Source: Caldifarciminota bacterium
Lineage (GTDB): Bacteria; Hydrothermota; UBA3072
Length of the DNA: 64,000 nucleotides
NCBI GenBank assembly: GCA_016930175.1
Contig: JAFGHJ010000007.1
Coordinates: 39,955 to 103,954, forward strand
Reading direction: 5' to 3'
Part shown: positions 8,338 through 16,624 of the stretch, piece after piece
How the letters are laid out: every line of letters begins with the position of its first letter
Numbering within the stretch: the stretch's first letter is position 1
Notes under the pieces: model-generated
Seen by the model: the letters and a program-made list of their open reading frames with translations, nothing else
Database searches by the model: none
Told to the model about the DNA's origin: nothing
Program-made: the position numbers and the translations under genes

Positions 8338-8908
8338 TTGAATGATTCAATAAAAATATTAACACTTCTATTCTTATCCTTGCAAGTATATTCCGCCTGC
8401 CCGTGTTTAGAGCAAAAAAACATAATAACAAGCCCCGATAGAAATGTATCAGTTCTTGTCGGCATATCGGAAAATAAAAACGCCTTTTATACCGTTAAAC
8501 ATGGAGATAAACTTCTAATAGGACAATCGAGATTAGATATCATAAGAGAAGACGAAGATTTTTCCGAAAATTTTTCTCTCGATTCCGCATCAAACATCCA
8601 GGTCATAAAAGACGATTACGAAATACTGGCAGGAAAAAAGAAACGCTGCTCTTATTTGGGCAACAGAAAAACCTTCCATTTTTCAAATAAAAATGGCGAA
8701 GTGCTTTTCTTCTTCCTCTCCGTTTATACCGGCAAGATACCTGGAATTCAAATTACCTTTTATCAAAGAGACAAAATCGGCAACCTTAATAACAGATGGT
8801 AAAGATAACCGTTCTTTTAATATGGAAAAAATAATCTATACTCCAGATGACTCGTTCGAAATAAAACTTAAAGGAAACGGAGGTTTTGTTTTAAAATTTG
8901 ACGATTAA
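8338..8908 (+). pseudogene. Broken GH97 glycosidase (N- and C-terminal remnants)
   Basis: A TTG start 7 nt after AAGGAG opens a reading frame with a signal peptide and then a segment (SPDRNVSVLVGISENKNAF, about residues 30-50, through VKHGDKLLIGQSRLDI) that looks like the N-terminal beta-sandwich of GH97 alpha-glucosidases/galactosidases. The frame stops at 8802. In the next frame the C-terminal segment (DDSFEIKLKGNGGFVLKFDD, ending at 8908) resembles the GH97 C-terminal sandwich. The whole catalytic TIM barrel is missing, so an internal deletion plus a frameshift destroyed the gene. GH97 enzymes are usually over 600 residues. The intact GH27 gene follows. Confidence 0.6.
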
Positions 8909-8975
8909 AGCCTATAAATTGCTGCTCGACAGAATTGTAAAACTATTATAAACCGAAAGTAACCGGGAGGATAAA

Positions 8976-10199
8976 ATGAAAACATCTTTTACAAAAAAAT
9001 TATCTTTTTACATCCCCATGAGCATCATCATTCTTTTTATGCCATCAATTAATCTAAGCGCGCTCGACGATGGTCTCGCGCGTACACCTCCAATGGGATG
9101 GAACAGCTGGAATACATTCGGAACAAATATCGATGAAAAACTGATAAAAGAAACAATAGAAGCTATGATTAAGAATGGGATGAGGGATGCAGGATATAAA
9201 TACATCGTTTTAGACGATGGCTGGGAAGCGAAAGAAAGAGATAAAAACGGACAAATAATTCCCGAACCAAAAAGATTTCCAAACGGAATGAAAGCGCTTG
9301 GCGATTATATCCATTCAAAAGGATTCAAATTCGGAATTCATAACGATGCGGGCACAAGAACATGCGCCGATTTCCCGGGAGGACGCGGGCATGAATATGA
9401 AGACGCTAGAACCTATGCCTCATGGGGCGTCGATTATATTAAATACGACTGGTGTAATACGGGCAAAGCTAACGCGGAAGAAACTTTCAAAACCATGGGA
9501 GCAGCTTTAAAAGCTGCGGGCAGGCCTATCGTCTTCAGTATCTGCGAATGGGGCACCAACAAACCCTGGGAATGGGGAAAAGATATCGGGCACTTATGGA
9601 GAACAACCGGGGATATCATCGACTGCTATAACTGCCAGGCTGTTTATTCTCTGGGCTGGAAACATATCTTAGAAGCACAGGTAGGTCTTGAAAAATACGC
9701 AGGACCCGGACACTGGAATGATCCGGACATGCTTGAAGTGGGTAACAAAGGCTTGACCTTAGCCGAATCCAGGTCTCATTTCACTCTATGGTGCATACTG
9801 GCGGCGCCTCTTATGGCAGGAAACGATGTTAGAAATATGTCCGATGAAATCCGCGATATACTCACAAACAAAGAAGTCATCGCCATCGACCAGGATGTAC
9901 TTGGCAAACAGGGGTATAGAATGATGGATCACCCGGGTAAAGAAATCTGGGTAAAAGAATTATCGAATGGCGCATGGGCTGTATGTTTTCACAACACAGA
10001 TGATGTAACATTAGAAATGAAAATAACCTGGGATCACCTATGGATTCTGAAGGGCAAACACAATAAATACAAAGTTCGGGATATATGGAACAAAGAAGAT
10101 ATTGGAATAATCGATATACAGAAGCAGGATTACGAAGACTTCAAATGCGAAATTGCACCCCACGATGTACTTCTGCTTAAGTTCACACCAATAAAATAA
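8976..10199 (+). CDS. GH27 alpha-galactosidase, secreted
   Basis: The 407-residue enzyme hydrolyses terminal alpha-galactosides outside the cytoplasm; a signal peptide covers about residues 1-30. The GH27 core begins with PPMGWNSWNTFG, the nucleophile is Asp158 in YIKYDWCN, and the acid/base is Asp213 in RTTGDI. GHWNDPDML and LAAPLMAGND are further GH-D clan landmarks, and a small C-terminal beta domain ends the protein. A GGGAGG site precedes the ATG. Substrate range (galactomannan, raffinose-type or glycolipid) cannot be told from sequence. Confidence 0.95.
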   Translation: MKTSFTKKLSFYIPMSIIILFMPSINLSALDDGLARTPPMGWNSWNTFGTNIDEKLIKETIEAMIKNGMRDAGYKYIVLDDGWEAKERDKNGQIIPEPKRFPNGMKALGDYIHSKGFKFGIHNDAGTRTCADFPGGRGHEYEDARTYASWGVDYIKYDWCNTGKANAEETFKTMGAALKAAGRPIVFSICEWGTNKPWEWGKDIGHLWRTTGDIIDCYNCQAVYSLGWKHILEAQVGLEKYAGPGHWNDPDMLEVGNKGLTLAESRSHFTLWCILAAPLMAGNDVRNMSDEIRDILTNKEVIAIDQDVLGKQGYRMMDHPGKEIWVKELSNGAWAVCFHNTDDVTLEMKITWDHLWILKGKHNKYKVRDIWNKEDIGIIDIQKQDYEDFKCEIAPHDVLLLKFTPIK

Positions 10200-10202
10200 G
10201 CT

Positions 10203-10230
10203 CTTCGCTTTTGGCTTTTAGCTTTTTTTA
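10203..10230. repeat. 7-bp degenerate tandem array, core GCT
   Basis: Four in-register 7-mers of the form TTTNGCT lie between two convergent genes. Confidence 0.5.
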
Positions 10231-10260
10231 ATAAAAACTCAAGGTGAATTGCAATGCTAT

Positions 10261-11430
10261 CTACTTAACTGGAGAATTAAAAGAAAAGAATTTCTTCGGT
10301 ATTTTATTAAGAAAAAATTTAATACCGGATTTAATAATATCCTGATGATAATCAAATGAGAATCTACTCTCTAAATCTTCTTTTATAGATGGATTTTTCT
10401 TCAAAAAATCGAAAACATTGTCAACCAATTGGGAATTAATCTTCGATGCCACATTCCTTACCATAATGCCGTTTCTTATCTCATCTCCCATCCTCTCAGC
10501 CCATATTCTTTCATACTCTTTTAAAGTATTATCCGAGAAGTTATCCGTTTTAGCGGCTTTTAAAAGGATTTCCTTCGCTATAGAAGCGCCGATAAGACCG
10601 TAATATATTCCTCCTCCCGTTGTTGTTTTAACCTGTCCGGCAGCCTCACCTACAGCGATTACTCTTTCCCCTGATATTTTTTTAGAATTACCGCAGGCGA
10701 TGGGGGCTTTTTCTACCTTATCCATATCCACATTAAATCTTCCGTTACTCTTATATATAAGAGTTTCAAGGGACTCCCTGCTGCTCTTAGCGGAAAGAGC
10801 TCCTATTCTTGTATGTCCGCTTAAAGGAATAATCCAACCAAAAGAACTTAAATCGGGCTTACTCAAAATATACACTTCAACGGATCCATTTCCATCTCCA
10901 CCTATAGCCTCCACTCTATTACCCCATAATATATTCTCAGGAGAAGAAAAACCTATCTTTCTGTGAAGAGTGAAATTAGTCCCCGAAGCTATAATAATAC
11001 ATCTCGCACTTTTTTGGAATTCCCCACCATTTTTAGAATACTTTATCAAAACTCTGTCTTTTTCTTTCTCTATGTTAAATACATTGCTTTCCAAAAAAAT
11101 TTCGGCCCCTGCTTTCGAAGCTTCTCCAACTAATTCTCTGTCGAAGATTTTCCTGTCGGCGATATAAGCAAAAGGCTCTTCTTTATCATATCTTAACTCT
11201 ATTAAAGACGGAGAGAAAACTTTAAGTGATGATATTTTTCTGATAATTGCTTTCCCAGGCAGGTTGAATTTATCATAGGCATCTTTTCCGATTATACCGC
11301 TGCAAATCACTCCCTCTCCTACTTCCCTTTTCCTATCAAAAACACCTACAGAACAGCCCTCTTCTGCAAGAGACTTTGCAAGAAATGAACCTACGGGACC
11401 CGCACCGACTATAATAAAATCAAAATCCAT
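10261..11430 (-). CDS. Geranylgeranyl-reductase-family FAD-dependent oxidoreductase
   Basis: The 389-residue flavoprotein has an N-terminal dinucleotide fold (DFIIVGAGPVGSFLAKSLAEEG, residues 4-25), a second FAD motif with GERVIAVGEAAGQVKTTTGGGIYYGLIGA (about residues 265-290) and the overall length of GGR/digeranylgeranylglycerophospholipid reductase relatives. Family members reduce isoprenoid double bonds in archaeal lipids, chlorophyll or menaquinone side chains. Here a quinone or polyprenyl substrate is plausible but unproven. It is monocistronic, with a promoter ending about 10 nt before the ATG and no ribosome binding site between. Confidence 0.8.
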   Translation of the reverse strand: MDFDFIIVGAGPVGSFLAKSLAEEGCSVGVFDRKREVGEGVICSGIIGKDAYDKFNLPGKAIIRKISSLKVFSPSLIELRYDKEEPFAYIADRKIFDRELVGEASKAGAEIFLESNVFNIEKEKDRVLIKYSKNGGEFQKSARCIIIASGTNFTLHRKIGFSSPENILWGNRVEAIGGDGNGSVEVYILSKPDLSSFGWIIPLSGHTRIGALSAKSSRESLETLIYKSNGRFNVDMDKVEKAPIACGNSKKISGERVIAVGEAAGQVKTTTGGGIYYGLIGASIAKEILLKAAKTDNFSDNTLKEYERIWAERMGDEIRNGIMVRNVASKINSQLVDNVFDFLKKNPSIKEDLESRFSFDYHQDIIKSGIKFFLNKIPKKFFSFNSPVK

Positions 11431-11440
11431 TTTAAGTTCG

Positions 11441-11468
11441 AATATATACAGCCACTAAACTTTCGCAA
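11441..11468 (-). promoter_or_regulatory. Promoter of the GGR-like gene, near-leaderless
   Basis: On the minus strand TTGCGA is followed after 16 bp by TATATT; the -10 box ends 10 nt before the start codon, giving a predicted leader of 3-4 nt. Confidence 0.5.
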
Positions 11469-11529
11469 GTGTTTTAAATCAGGAAAACATCACAATTTTT
11501 TTATATGGAACCGTAATGCTGAGAAGCTA

Positions 11530-12474
11530 CTATTCCGAAATTTCAAAAATTCTAAAGCCATCGGCACCGCAAGCCGCATAAACCAAATTATCCCGGACAA
11601 ACACTGCGGATACCACCGCATCTGTATAAATGCTACCCGAAAAATAGGGGTTAAAAGGAACCAATATATTAAGAACTCCTACCCTTCCATTTTGAACAAT
11701 ATAAAGGTAAAAGCCTGAAAGGAACATATCTTCAATACTACCGTACTTGCCAGGCAATTCCTGCAACAGAGGATGAGAAACATTCAATACTTCGCCAGCA
11801 AGTAAACCTCTCTCGCTCGAAGCCGCGAAAAGAAACCTCCCATTCGAAACAATTTTATTAATCGGGCTAAATTCACTAATTCTTTTATATTTATTTAGCG
11901 AATCTGGTTCGGCTGAGATCAAAAGAGACATTATGCCTTTCTCGTCCGAAAAAAAGGCGTAATCGTGAGCCAAAGCGATTGAATTAACATAATCGGATTC
12001 CTTCCAACTTGATATCTCATAAGGAAAATAAGGTTTCGATATATCAAATACTCTAAAACCTCCTTTATCATCCGCCACAAAGCAATAATCTCCGGAAACA
12101 ATTACATCCAAAGATTTTCGACTACTCGGTATAAAAGAAACCTGCTCCGGCTTACTTTTATTTCGAATATCAAAGATCCTCACCCCTCCCCTTCCATCCG
12201 CAATATATAAATGAAAACCATTTATATCAACCGCGTAACTGCAATCCATAGATTCTATAACAGAAATCTTTCTTGGAAAATTAAGATTCGACACATCAAA
12301 TATATGAACACCTTTGTTTCCGGCGACAAGAAACGCGTATCTGCCGAGAACTTCTACATCCGTATAAACAGAATATTCTTCATATTCTCCGAGTGGTTCA
12401 AAAAAAAGATTAAGGGAAAATAAAGGAAAAGGAACAAAAACGACCCACAAAACAAAAAAGGCTAATCTTTTCAT
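11530..12474 (-). CDS. LVIVD-repeat beta-propeller protein, secreted
   Basis: The 314-residue protein has a signal peptide (residues 1-20) and about six to seven repeats of roughly 40 residues with the form YAFLVAGNKGVHIFDVSN, LYIADGRGGVRIFDIRN, YCFVADDKGGFRVFDIS and so on. These LVIVD repeats build an extracytoplasmic beta-propeller, a scaffold with no fixed catalytic role. It is monocistronic; the promoter appears to place the transcript start at the ATG itself. Confidence 0.85.
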   Translation of the reverse strand: MKRLAFFVLWVVFVPFPLFSLNLFFEPLGEYEEYSVYTDVEVLGRYAFLVAGNKGVHIFDVSNLNFPRKISVIESMDCSYAVDINGFHLYIADGRGGVRIFDIRNKSKPEQVSFIPSSRKSLDVIVSGDYCFVADDKGGFRVFDISKPYFPYEISSWKESDYVNSIALAHDYAFFSDEKGIMSLLISAEPDSLNKYKRISEFSPINKIVSNGRFLFAASSERGLLAGEVLNVSHPLLQELPGKYGSIEDMFLSGFYLYIVQNGRVGVLNILVPFNPYFSGSIYTDAVVSAVFVRDNLVYAACGADGFRIFEISE

Positions 12475-12481
12475 AGGTTAA

Positions 12482-12509
12482 ATGATACCATTAATACCAT
12501 AAAAGTCAA
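12482..12509 (-). promoter_or_regulatory. Promoter of the LVIVD gene, predicted leaderless
   Basis: On the minus strand TTGACT is followed after 16 bp by TATCAT, whose end is exactly 7 nt from the start codon. No ribosome binding site fits between. Confidence 0.6.
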
Positions 12510-12517
12510 CATTAAAT

Positions 12518-12621
12518 GTAGCTTTTAGCCCTTAGCTTTTTGCTGTTAGCAGAACAATTAAAAAATGTATGCTCTTTGCGTAAATTATAGTTTCGTGTTA
12601 TGTGTTTCGAGTTTCGAGTAA
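12518..12621. repeat. Two 7-bp degenerate tandem arrays, cores TTAGCT and GTTT
   Basis: Five 7-mers (12518-12552) match TTAGCNN. After a 34-bp gap, five more (12587-12621) match NNNGTTT. Both keep exact 7-bp register. Confidence 0.65.
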
Positions 12622-12684
12622 AAATTAAAAATCATTCGTGTTATTCGTGTGATTTGTTGTTCCTCTTATTTAGGGTGGCGGGGG

Positions 12685-12712
12685 ATTTCTGTCTTCTGGC
12701 TCCTGGATTCTT
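12685..12712. repeat. 7-bp degenerate tandem array, core TTCTG
   Basis: Four 7-mers of the form NNTTCTG, with small deviations, run up to the stop of the downstream gene. 9-mers of the ATTCGTG type lie before it at about 12635-12661. Confidence 0.55.
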
Positions 12713-12714
12713 CG

Positions 12715-13191
12715 TTACAAATTTCTCTTTATAAATATATCAAATATTTGTATACCAAAGACAGACACAACACTCACAATTAAACCGGCAATAACCACCC
12801 CAAAGAGTACCGCAAAAAAAGACTTTCTTTTTTTCATCTTAAAAAACCACGCACCAAGAGTTCCTGTATAAGCGCCGGTAACCGGCAGAGGAACAGCTAC
12901 AAATAAAGTTAAACCAAGATAGCCGTATTTTTCAATTTTAGGGCCAACTTTTCTTCTGGTACTTTCAAGAAAATAGTCGAAAGTTTTCCTGTATAATCTA
13001 ACTTTCATTAATAATTTGTGAATAAATGTTAGAAAGAAATAAAAAATGGGGAAAACTAACACATTTGATAAGACAGCAACCGGAAAAACTAAAGATAAAG
13101 GTAATCCGGAGGCAAGACCTATTGGGATACTTCCGCGAAGTTCCGATATAGGAAGCAGGGAAAAAATAATTATTTTTAAAATCGGATTCAT
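12715..13191 (-). CDS. Small-multidrug-export-type membrane protein (COG2426)
   Basis: The 158-residue inner-membrane protein has four or so hydrophobic segments and the family signature ISELRGSIPIGLASGLPL at the N-terminus, with VPLPVTGAYTGTLGAWFF in the middle. The family name comes from an early annotation; transported substrates are not established. It lies 13 bp downstream of tRNA-Ala on the same strand with no evident promoter between, so it may be transcribed together with the two tRNAs. Confidence 0.85.
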   Translation of the reverse strand: MNPILKIIIFSLLPISELRGSIPIGLASGLPLSLVFPVAVLSNVLVFPIFYFFLTFIHKLLMKVRLYRKTFDYFLESTRRKVGPKIEKYGYLGLTLFVAVPLPVTGAYTGTLGAWFFKMKKRKSFFAVLFGVVIAGLIVSVVSVFGIQIFDIFIKRNL

Positions 13192-13204
13192 AAGATTTTA
13201 ATAA

Positions 13205-13277
13205 TGGAGGCGAGCGGAGTCGAACCGCTGACCTCCTGCGTGCAAGGCAGGTGCTCTACCAATTGAGCTACGCCCCC
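13205..13277 (-). tRNA. tRNA-Ala (TGC)
   Basis: The 73-nt sequence folds into a complete cloverleaf. The acceptor stem GGGGGCG pairs with CGCCTCC, the discriminator is A and the anticodon is TGC. CCA is not encoded. Confidence 0.97.
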
Positions 13278-13286
13278 ACAAAAAAA

Positions 13287-13360
13287 TGGGCCTAAGTGGA
13301 ATCGAACCACTCACCTCTCGCTTATCAGGCGAACGCTCTAACCAACTGAGCTATAGGCCC
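13287..13360 (-). tRNA. tRNA-Ile (GAT)
   Basis: The 74-nt sequence has a perfect acceptor stem GGGCCTA/TAGGCCC, discriminator A and anticodon GAT. It lies 9 nt upstream of tRNA-Ala. The Ile-Ala pair is typical of rRNA spacers, but no rRNA is present here. Confidence 0.97.
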
Positions 13361-13372
13361 ACTCTGTTTGTA

Positions 13373-13400
13373 AATATACAGGAAGCCAATAAAATGTCAA
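13373..13400 (-). promoter_or_regulatory. Promoter of the tRNA-Ile/tRNA-Ala unit
   Basis: On the minus strand TTGACA is followed after 16 bp by TATATT, 12 nt before the tRNA-Ile 5' end. Confidence 0.75.
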
Positions 13401-13442
13401 GAGCAAAACCCACAGCGGCAAAGCCGCTACTGCAAAACATTA

Positions 13443-13504
13443 ACCACAGAGGATACAGAGAAATGATTGTGTTTAAAAAGAAAAAAATCACTGAGAACAC
13501 AGAG
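13443..13504. repeat. 9-bp degenerate repeats, core CACAGAG
   Basis: Two pairs of 9-mers (13443-13460 and 13487-13504) share ACACAGAG-like cores. Confidence 0.55.
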
Positions 13505-13570
13505 AAAAAAATAAAAACTCTGCGCTCTCGGTAATCTATGTGGTTCAATCTTTTTTGGGGTAGTGATGGT

Positions 13571-13612
13571 ATTCTGTATTCGCACCTTCTGACTCCTTAC
13601 TTCTGATTTAAT
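13571..13612. repeat. 7-bp degenerate tandem array, core TTCTG
   Basis: Six 7-mers related to ANTTCTG run in exact register and end 5 bp before the -35 box of the kinase promoter. Confidence 0.65.
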
Positions 13613-13617
13613 AATCC

Positions 13618-13646
13618 TTGACAAAAGCTTTTCCCACTCCTATAAT
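13618..13646 (+). promoter_or_regulatory. Consensus sigma-70-like promoter of the hybrid kinase
   Basis: TTGACA, a 17-bp spacer and TATAAT match the sigma-70 consensus exactly. Confidence 0.8.
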
Positions 13647-13699
13647 TATCTATATAATTATTTAGCGTTTTAAAAAGAGTAAATACGAGGAATCTATCC

Positions 13700-16345
13700 T
13701 TGGATAAGAAAGAAAAAAAAGAAAAATCAAGAATCATAGAAGACTTAAAAAAGACTGATAAACAAATAGAAAAAATACTTAACACCATGTCGGAATTGAT
13801 AACACTGATGGACCCCGATTATAAGATACTATGGGCAAACAAAGCCGCGCATGCTTCCTACGAACAAGCTACCACAAAAACAGAGGGAATTGAAGGCAAT
13901 TATTGCTACGAAATATGGACTGATGACAACAAACCTTGCGAAAAATGTCCTTTAATAAAAGCCCTCGAGACAGGTAAAGTAGAAGAAGAGGAAATTGTTA
14001 GAACAGACGGAAGAAAATGGTTAATCAAAGGGTATCCTATAAAAGATGAACAGGGAAATGTTACCAATTTACTCGAGGTCGTTAGAGACATAACGAAAAA
14101 AAATAAGTTAGAACAGGCGTTAAGAGATTCCGAGCAGCTATATAAGATACTTGTAGATACTGCGCCCTACGCAGTCACGGTTACCGATTTAAAAGGAGAG
14201 GTTACATTTACCTCCGATAGGGCCCTTGAAATATACGGATACGAAACACTGGAAGAAGTGCTTGGCAAAAGCGCTTTTATATTTATAGCTCCTTTTGACC
14301 GTAAAAGAGCAAAGGCAAATATGAAAAAGACCTTAGAAAAAGGCATTGTAAGGAATTTAGAGTATACCCTATTGAGAAAAGACGGCTCTTCTTTTATTGG
14401 TGAGATGAATGCCTCTTTAATAAAAGATGATAAAGGGCAACCCCAGGCTTTCGTAGCAATCACAAGAGATATAACCGAACGGAAAGAAAACGAAAAAAAA
14501 CTTAAAGAAAAAGAAGCTTATAATTTTGCTTTATTCAATTATAGCCCCGTGGAGACAATCGTTGTAGACCGCAAGGGAAGAGTTACAAAAAGCAACCTGG
14601 CGAAAAGGCGATCGGGCGATAGAATACCCGAAATCGGAAACATTATGTACAAGGATTATGGAGCAAGACACGAAAAAAACATGTATGCAGAGCTGATGAA
14701 ATGTATAAAAACAGGCAAAAACAAAGAGTTCCCGCAAATGAAATATGAGGATAAATACCTCTCCATAAGCATAGCACCTTTCTCTGAAGGTGCAATAATA
14801 ATCTCACAGGACATTACCAAACGCATTAAAGCGGAAAAAGCTTTGAAGCAAAACGAACAGAGATTTCGGCTGATCGTTGAAACTATGCCAAGCTTACTTG
14901 TAATCACAGACAAAGAAGGTAAAAATCTCTACGTGAGTCCAAATTGCGAAGAAATAACGGGATACAGTAAAAAAGAACTGGAAAATAATTTCATATGGTG
15001 GGTACACGAAGATGATTTAGGCAGAGCAAAAAAAGTTTTTGATAAATCCTATAAAGAACACACAGACGGTAGAAATTTTGAATATAAAGCGGTCAAAAAA
15101 GACGGCAAGATATGGTATGCTTCTAGCGCATGGGAGCCTATAATAGACGAAAAAGGTACTTTTCAGGGTATGATATTGCAAACAATCGATATTTCCGATA
15201 AAAAAATAATGGAACAGGAAATAGCAAAAGCCCAAAAATTAGAATCAATAGGTATACTTGCCGGAGGAATTGCTCATGATTTCAATAATTTTTTAACCGG
15301 AATCATAGGCAACATTTCACTCGCGAAATTAAAAACAGACCCAAAAGATGAAATTTTTGAAATATTGACCGAATCGGAAAAAGCTGCTCACAGCGCAAAG
15401 AGTCTAACTCAACAACTTTTAACTTTTTCAAAAGGCGGAGTGCCAATAAAGGAGAAAACCGATATAAAAGAATTAATCAAAGAATCTGCTAAATTTGCCA
15501 TAGTCGGATCCAATGTCAATTGTGAATTTGATTTCCCTGAAGATCTATGGGAAGTCATAATAGACAGAGCCCAGATGAATCAGGTCGTAAACAACATAAT
15601 TTTAAACGCAGTTGAAGCTATACAAGAGGAAGGTACAATAACAATAAAAGCGGAGAATACCGAAATAGAAAAAAGAACAAAAATACCGCTTAAAAAAGGA
15701 AAATATGTAAAAATTACTGTTAACGATACGGGAACCGGTATACCGGACAATAATATACCATATATATTCGACCCTTTTTTCACGACAAAGCAACGTGGAA
15801 GCGGACTCGGCCTTGCCACAGTTTTCTCAATAATAAAAAAACATAATGGTTTTATCAATGTTGAATCTGAAGTAGGAAAAGGAACCTCCTTCTATATTTA
15901 TCTCCCCGCATCATTAGAAGTCAAAAAGGAAAAGAAGCAAGAAGAAGAAAAAATCTTAAAATGCAGCGGTAAGGTTCTAATTATGGACGATAAATCCTTT
16001 ATAAGAAAATCTGCAGAGAGAGCTCTTAATTTATATGGTTTCGATGTTTCAGGAGCCGAAGACGGAGAAGAAGCATTAAATTTATATAAAGAAGCTATGG
16101 ATGAAGGGAGACCTTACGATGTTGTCATTCTTGACCTCACGATTCCAGGGGCTATGGGAGGACTTAGAGCACTAAATGAGCTGCGTAAAATTAATCCGAA
16201 AGTAAAGGCAATAGTTTCCAGCGGGTATTCGGATGACCCGGTAATGTCTGACCATGAGAAATTCGGTTTCAACGCAATAATTAAAAAACCTTATGAGTAC
16301 CACGAACTTTCCGAAACGGTTAAAAAACTGCTTGAAGAAGAATAG
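13700..16345 (+). CDS. Multi-PAS hybrid sensor histidine kinase with C-terminal receiver
   Basis: The 881-residue protein has no membrane segment or signal peptide, so it is a cytoplasmic sensor. It has four PAS-like domains (about residues 25-140, 143-265, 275-380 and 390-510); the first carries a CEKCP cysteine pair. The H-box GGIAHDFNNFLTG places the phospho-acceptor at His526. It is followed by N (NNIILNAVEA), G1 (NDTGTGIPD), F (FDPFFTTK) and G2 (GSGLGLATV) boxes. The receiver (about residues 755-880) has its acceptor at Asp812. The start is TTG with ACGAGG 9 nt upstream. The signal and output partner are unknown. Confidence 0.93.
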   Translation: MDKKEKKEKSRIIEDLKKTDKQIEKILNTMSELITLMDPDYKILWANKAAHASYEQATTKTEGIEGNYCYEIWTDDNKPCEKCPLIKALETGKVEEEEIVRTDGRKWLIKGYPIKDEQGNVTNLLEVVRDITKKNKLEQALRDSEQLYKILVDTAPYAVTVTDLKGEVTFTSDRALEIYGYETLEEVLGKSAFIFIAPFDRKRAKANMKKTLEKGIVRNLEYTLLRKDGSSFIGEMNASLIKDDKGQPQAFVAITRDITERKENEKKLKEKEAYNFALFNYSPVETIVVDRKGRVTKSNLAKRRSGDRIPEIGNIMYKDYGARHEKNMYAELMKCIKTGKNKEFPQMKYEDKYLSISIAPFSEGAIIISQDITKRIKAEKALKQNEQRFRLIVETMPSLLVITDKEGKNLYVSPNCEEITGYSKKELENNFIWWVHEDDLGRAKKVFDKSYKEHTDGRNFEYKAVKKDGKIWYASSAWEPIIDEKGTFQGMILQTIDISDKKIMEQEIAKAQKLESIGILAGGIAHDFNNFLTGIIGNISLAKLKTDPKDEIFEILTESEKAAHSAKSLTQQLLTFSKGGVPIKEKTDIKELIKESAKFAIVGSNVNCEFDFPEDLWEVIIDRAQMNQVVNNIILNAVEAIQEEGTITIKAENTEIEKRTKIPLKKGKYVKITVNDTGTGIPDNNIPYIFDPFFTTKQRGSGLGLATVFSIIKKHNGFINVESEVGKGTSFYIYLPASLEVKKEKKQEEEKILKCSGKVLIMDDKSFIRKSAERALNLYGFDVSGAEDGEEALNLYKEAMDEGRPYDVVILDLTIPGAMGGLRALNELRKINPKVKAIVSSGYSDDPVMSDHEKFGFNAIIKKPYEYHELSETVKKLLEEE

Positions 16346-16437
16346 AAAATTTTATTATCACACGGAGCCGCAGAGGACACTGAGTAAAAAAGAAATAGTA
16401 TCTTGTTTTTTCCACCTTAACCTCACCAAATAATTAT

Positions 16438-16467
16438 CCACGGATTTACACGGATAGATACGGATAA
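16438..16467. repeat. 10-bp degenerate tandem array, ACACGGATNN
   Basis: Three 10-mers share the core ACGGAT. Degenerate 9-bp repeats lie upstream (16362-16385). Confidence 0.55.
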
Positions 16468-16532
16468 AAAAATGTATTTTGTTGTTCGAAACTCACCAAC
16501 ATACTCATCCACTAACACATTAATTCTATTTT

Positions 16533-16574
16533 ACGGTCTTCGGTCATCCGTCGTCTGTCTTCGGCTTTCCCGAA
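16533..16574. repeat. 7-bp degenerate tandem array, core TCGGTCT
   Basis: Five to six 7-mers of the form TCNGTCN keep exact register and end about 10 bp before the mnmG promoter. Confidence 0.65.
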
Positions 16575-16583
16575 ACAGTTCCC

Positions 16584-16611
16584 TTGACTATTCATATTTC
16601 TATCCTAATAT
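16584..16611 (+). promoter_or_regulatory. Promoter of mnmG, short leader
   Basis: TTGACT is followed after 16 bp by TAATAT. The -10 box ends 13 nt before ATG 16625, predicting a leader of about 6 nt. Confidence 0.6.
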
Positions 16612-16624
16612 TTAACAGAAAGAT

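Larger units (their letters stand above)
13361..13699. other. Divergent intergenic region between tRNA-Ile and the hybrid kinase
   Basis: This 339-bp gap has no gene. It contains the minus-strand tRNA promoter, 9-bp CACAGAG-type repeats, a 7-bp array and a consensus plus-strand promoter. Confidence 0.7.

Noticed and set aside
13205..13360. An rRNA operon near the tRNA-Ile/Ala pair
   Set aside because: The pair is typical of 16S-23S spacers, but flanking DNA codes for a COG2426 protein and a kinase; no rRNA sequence is present.
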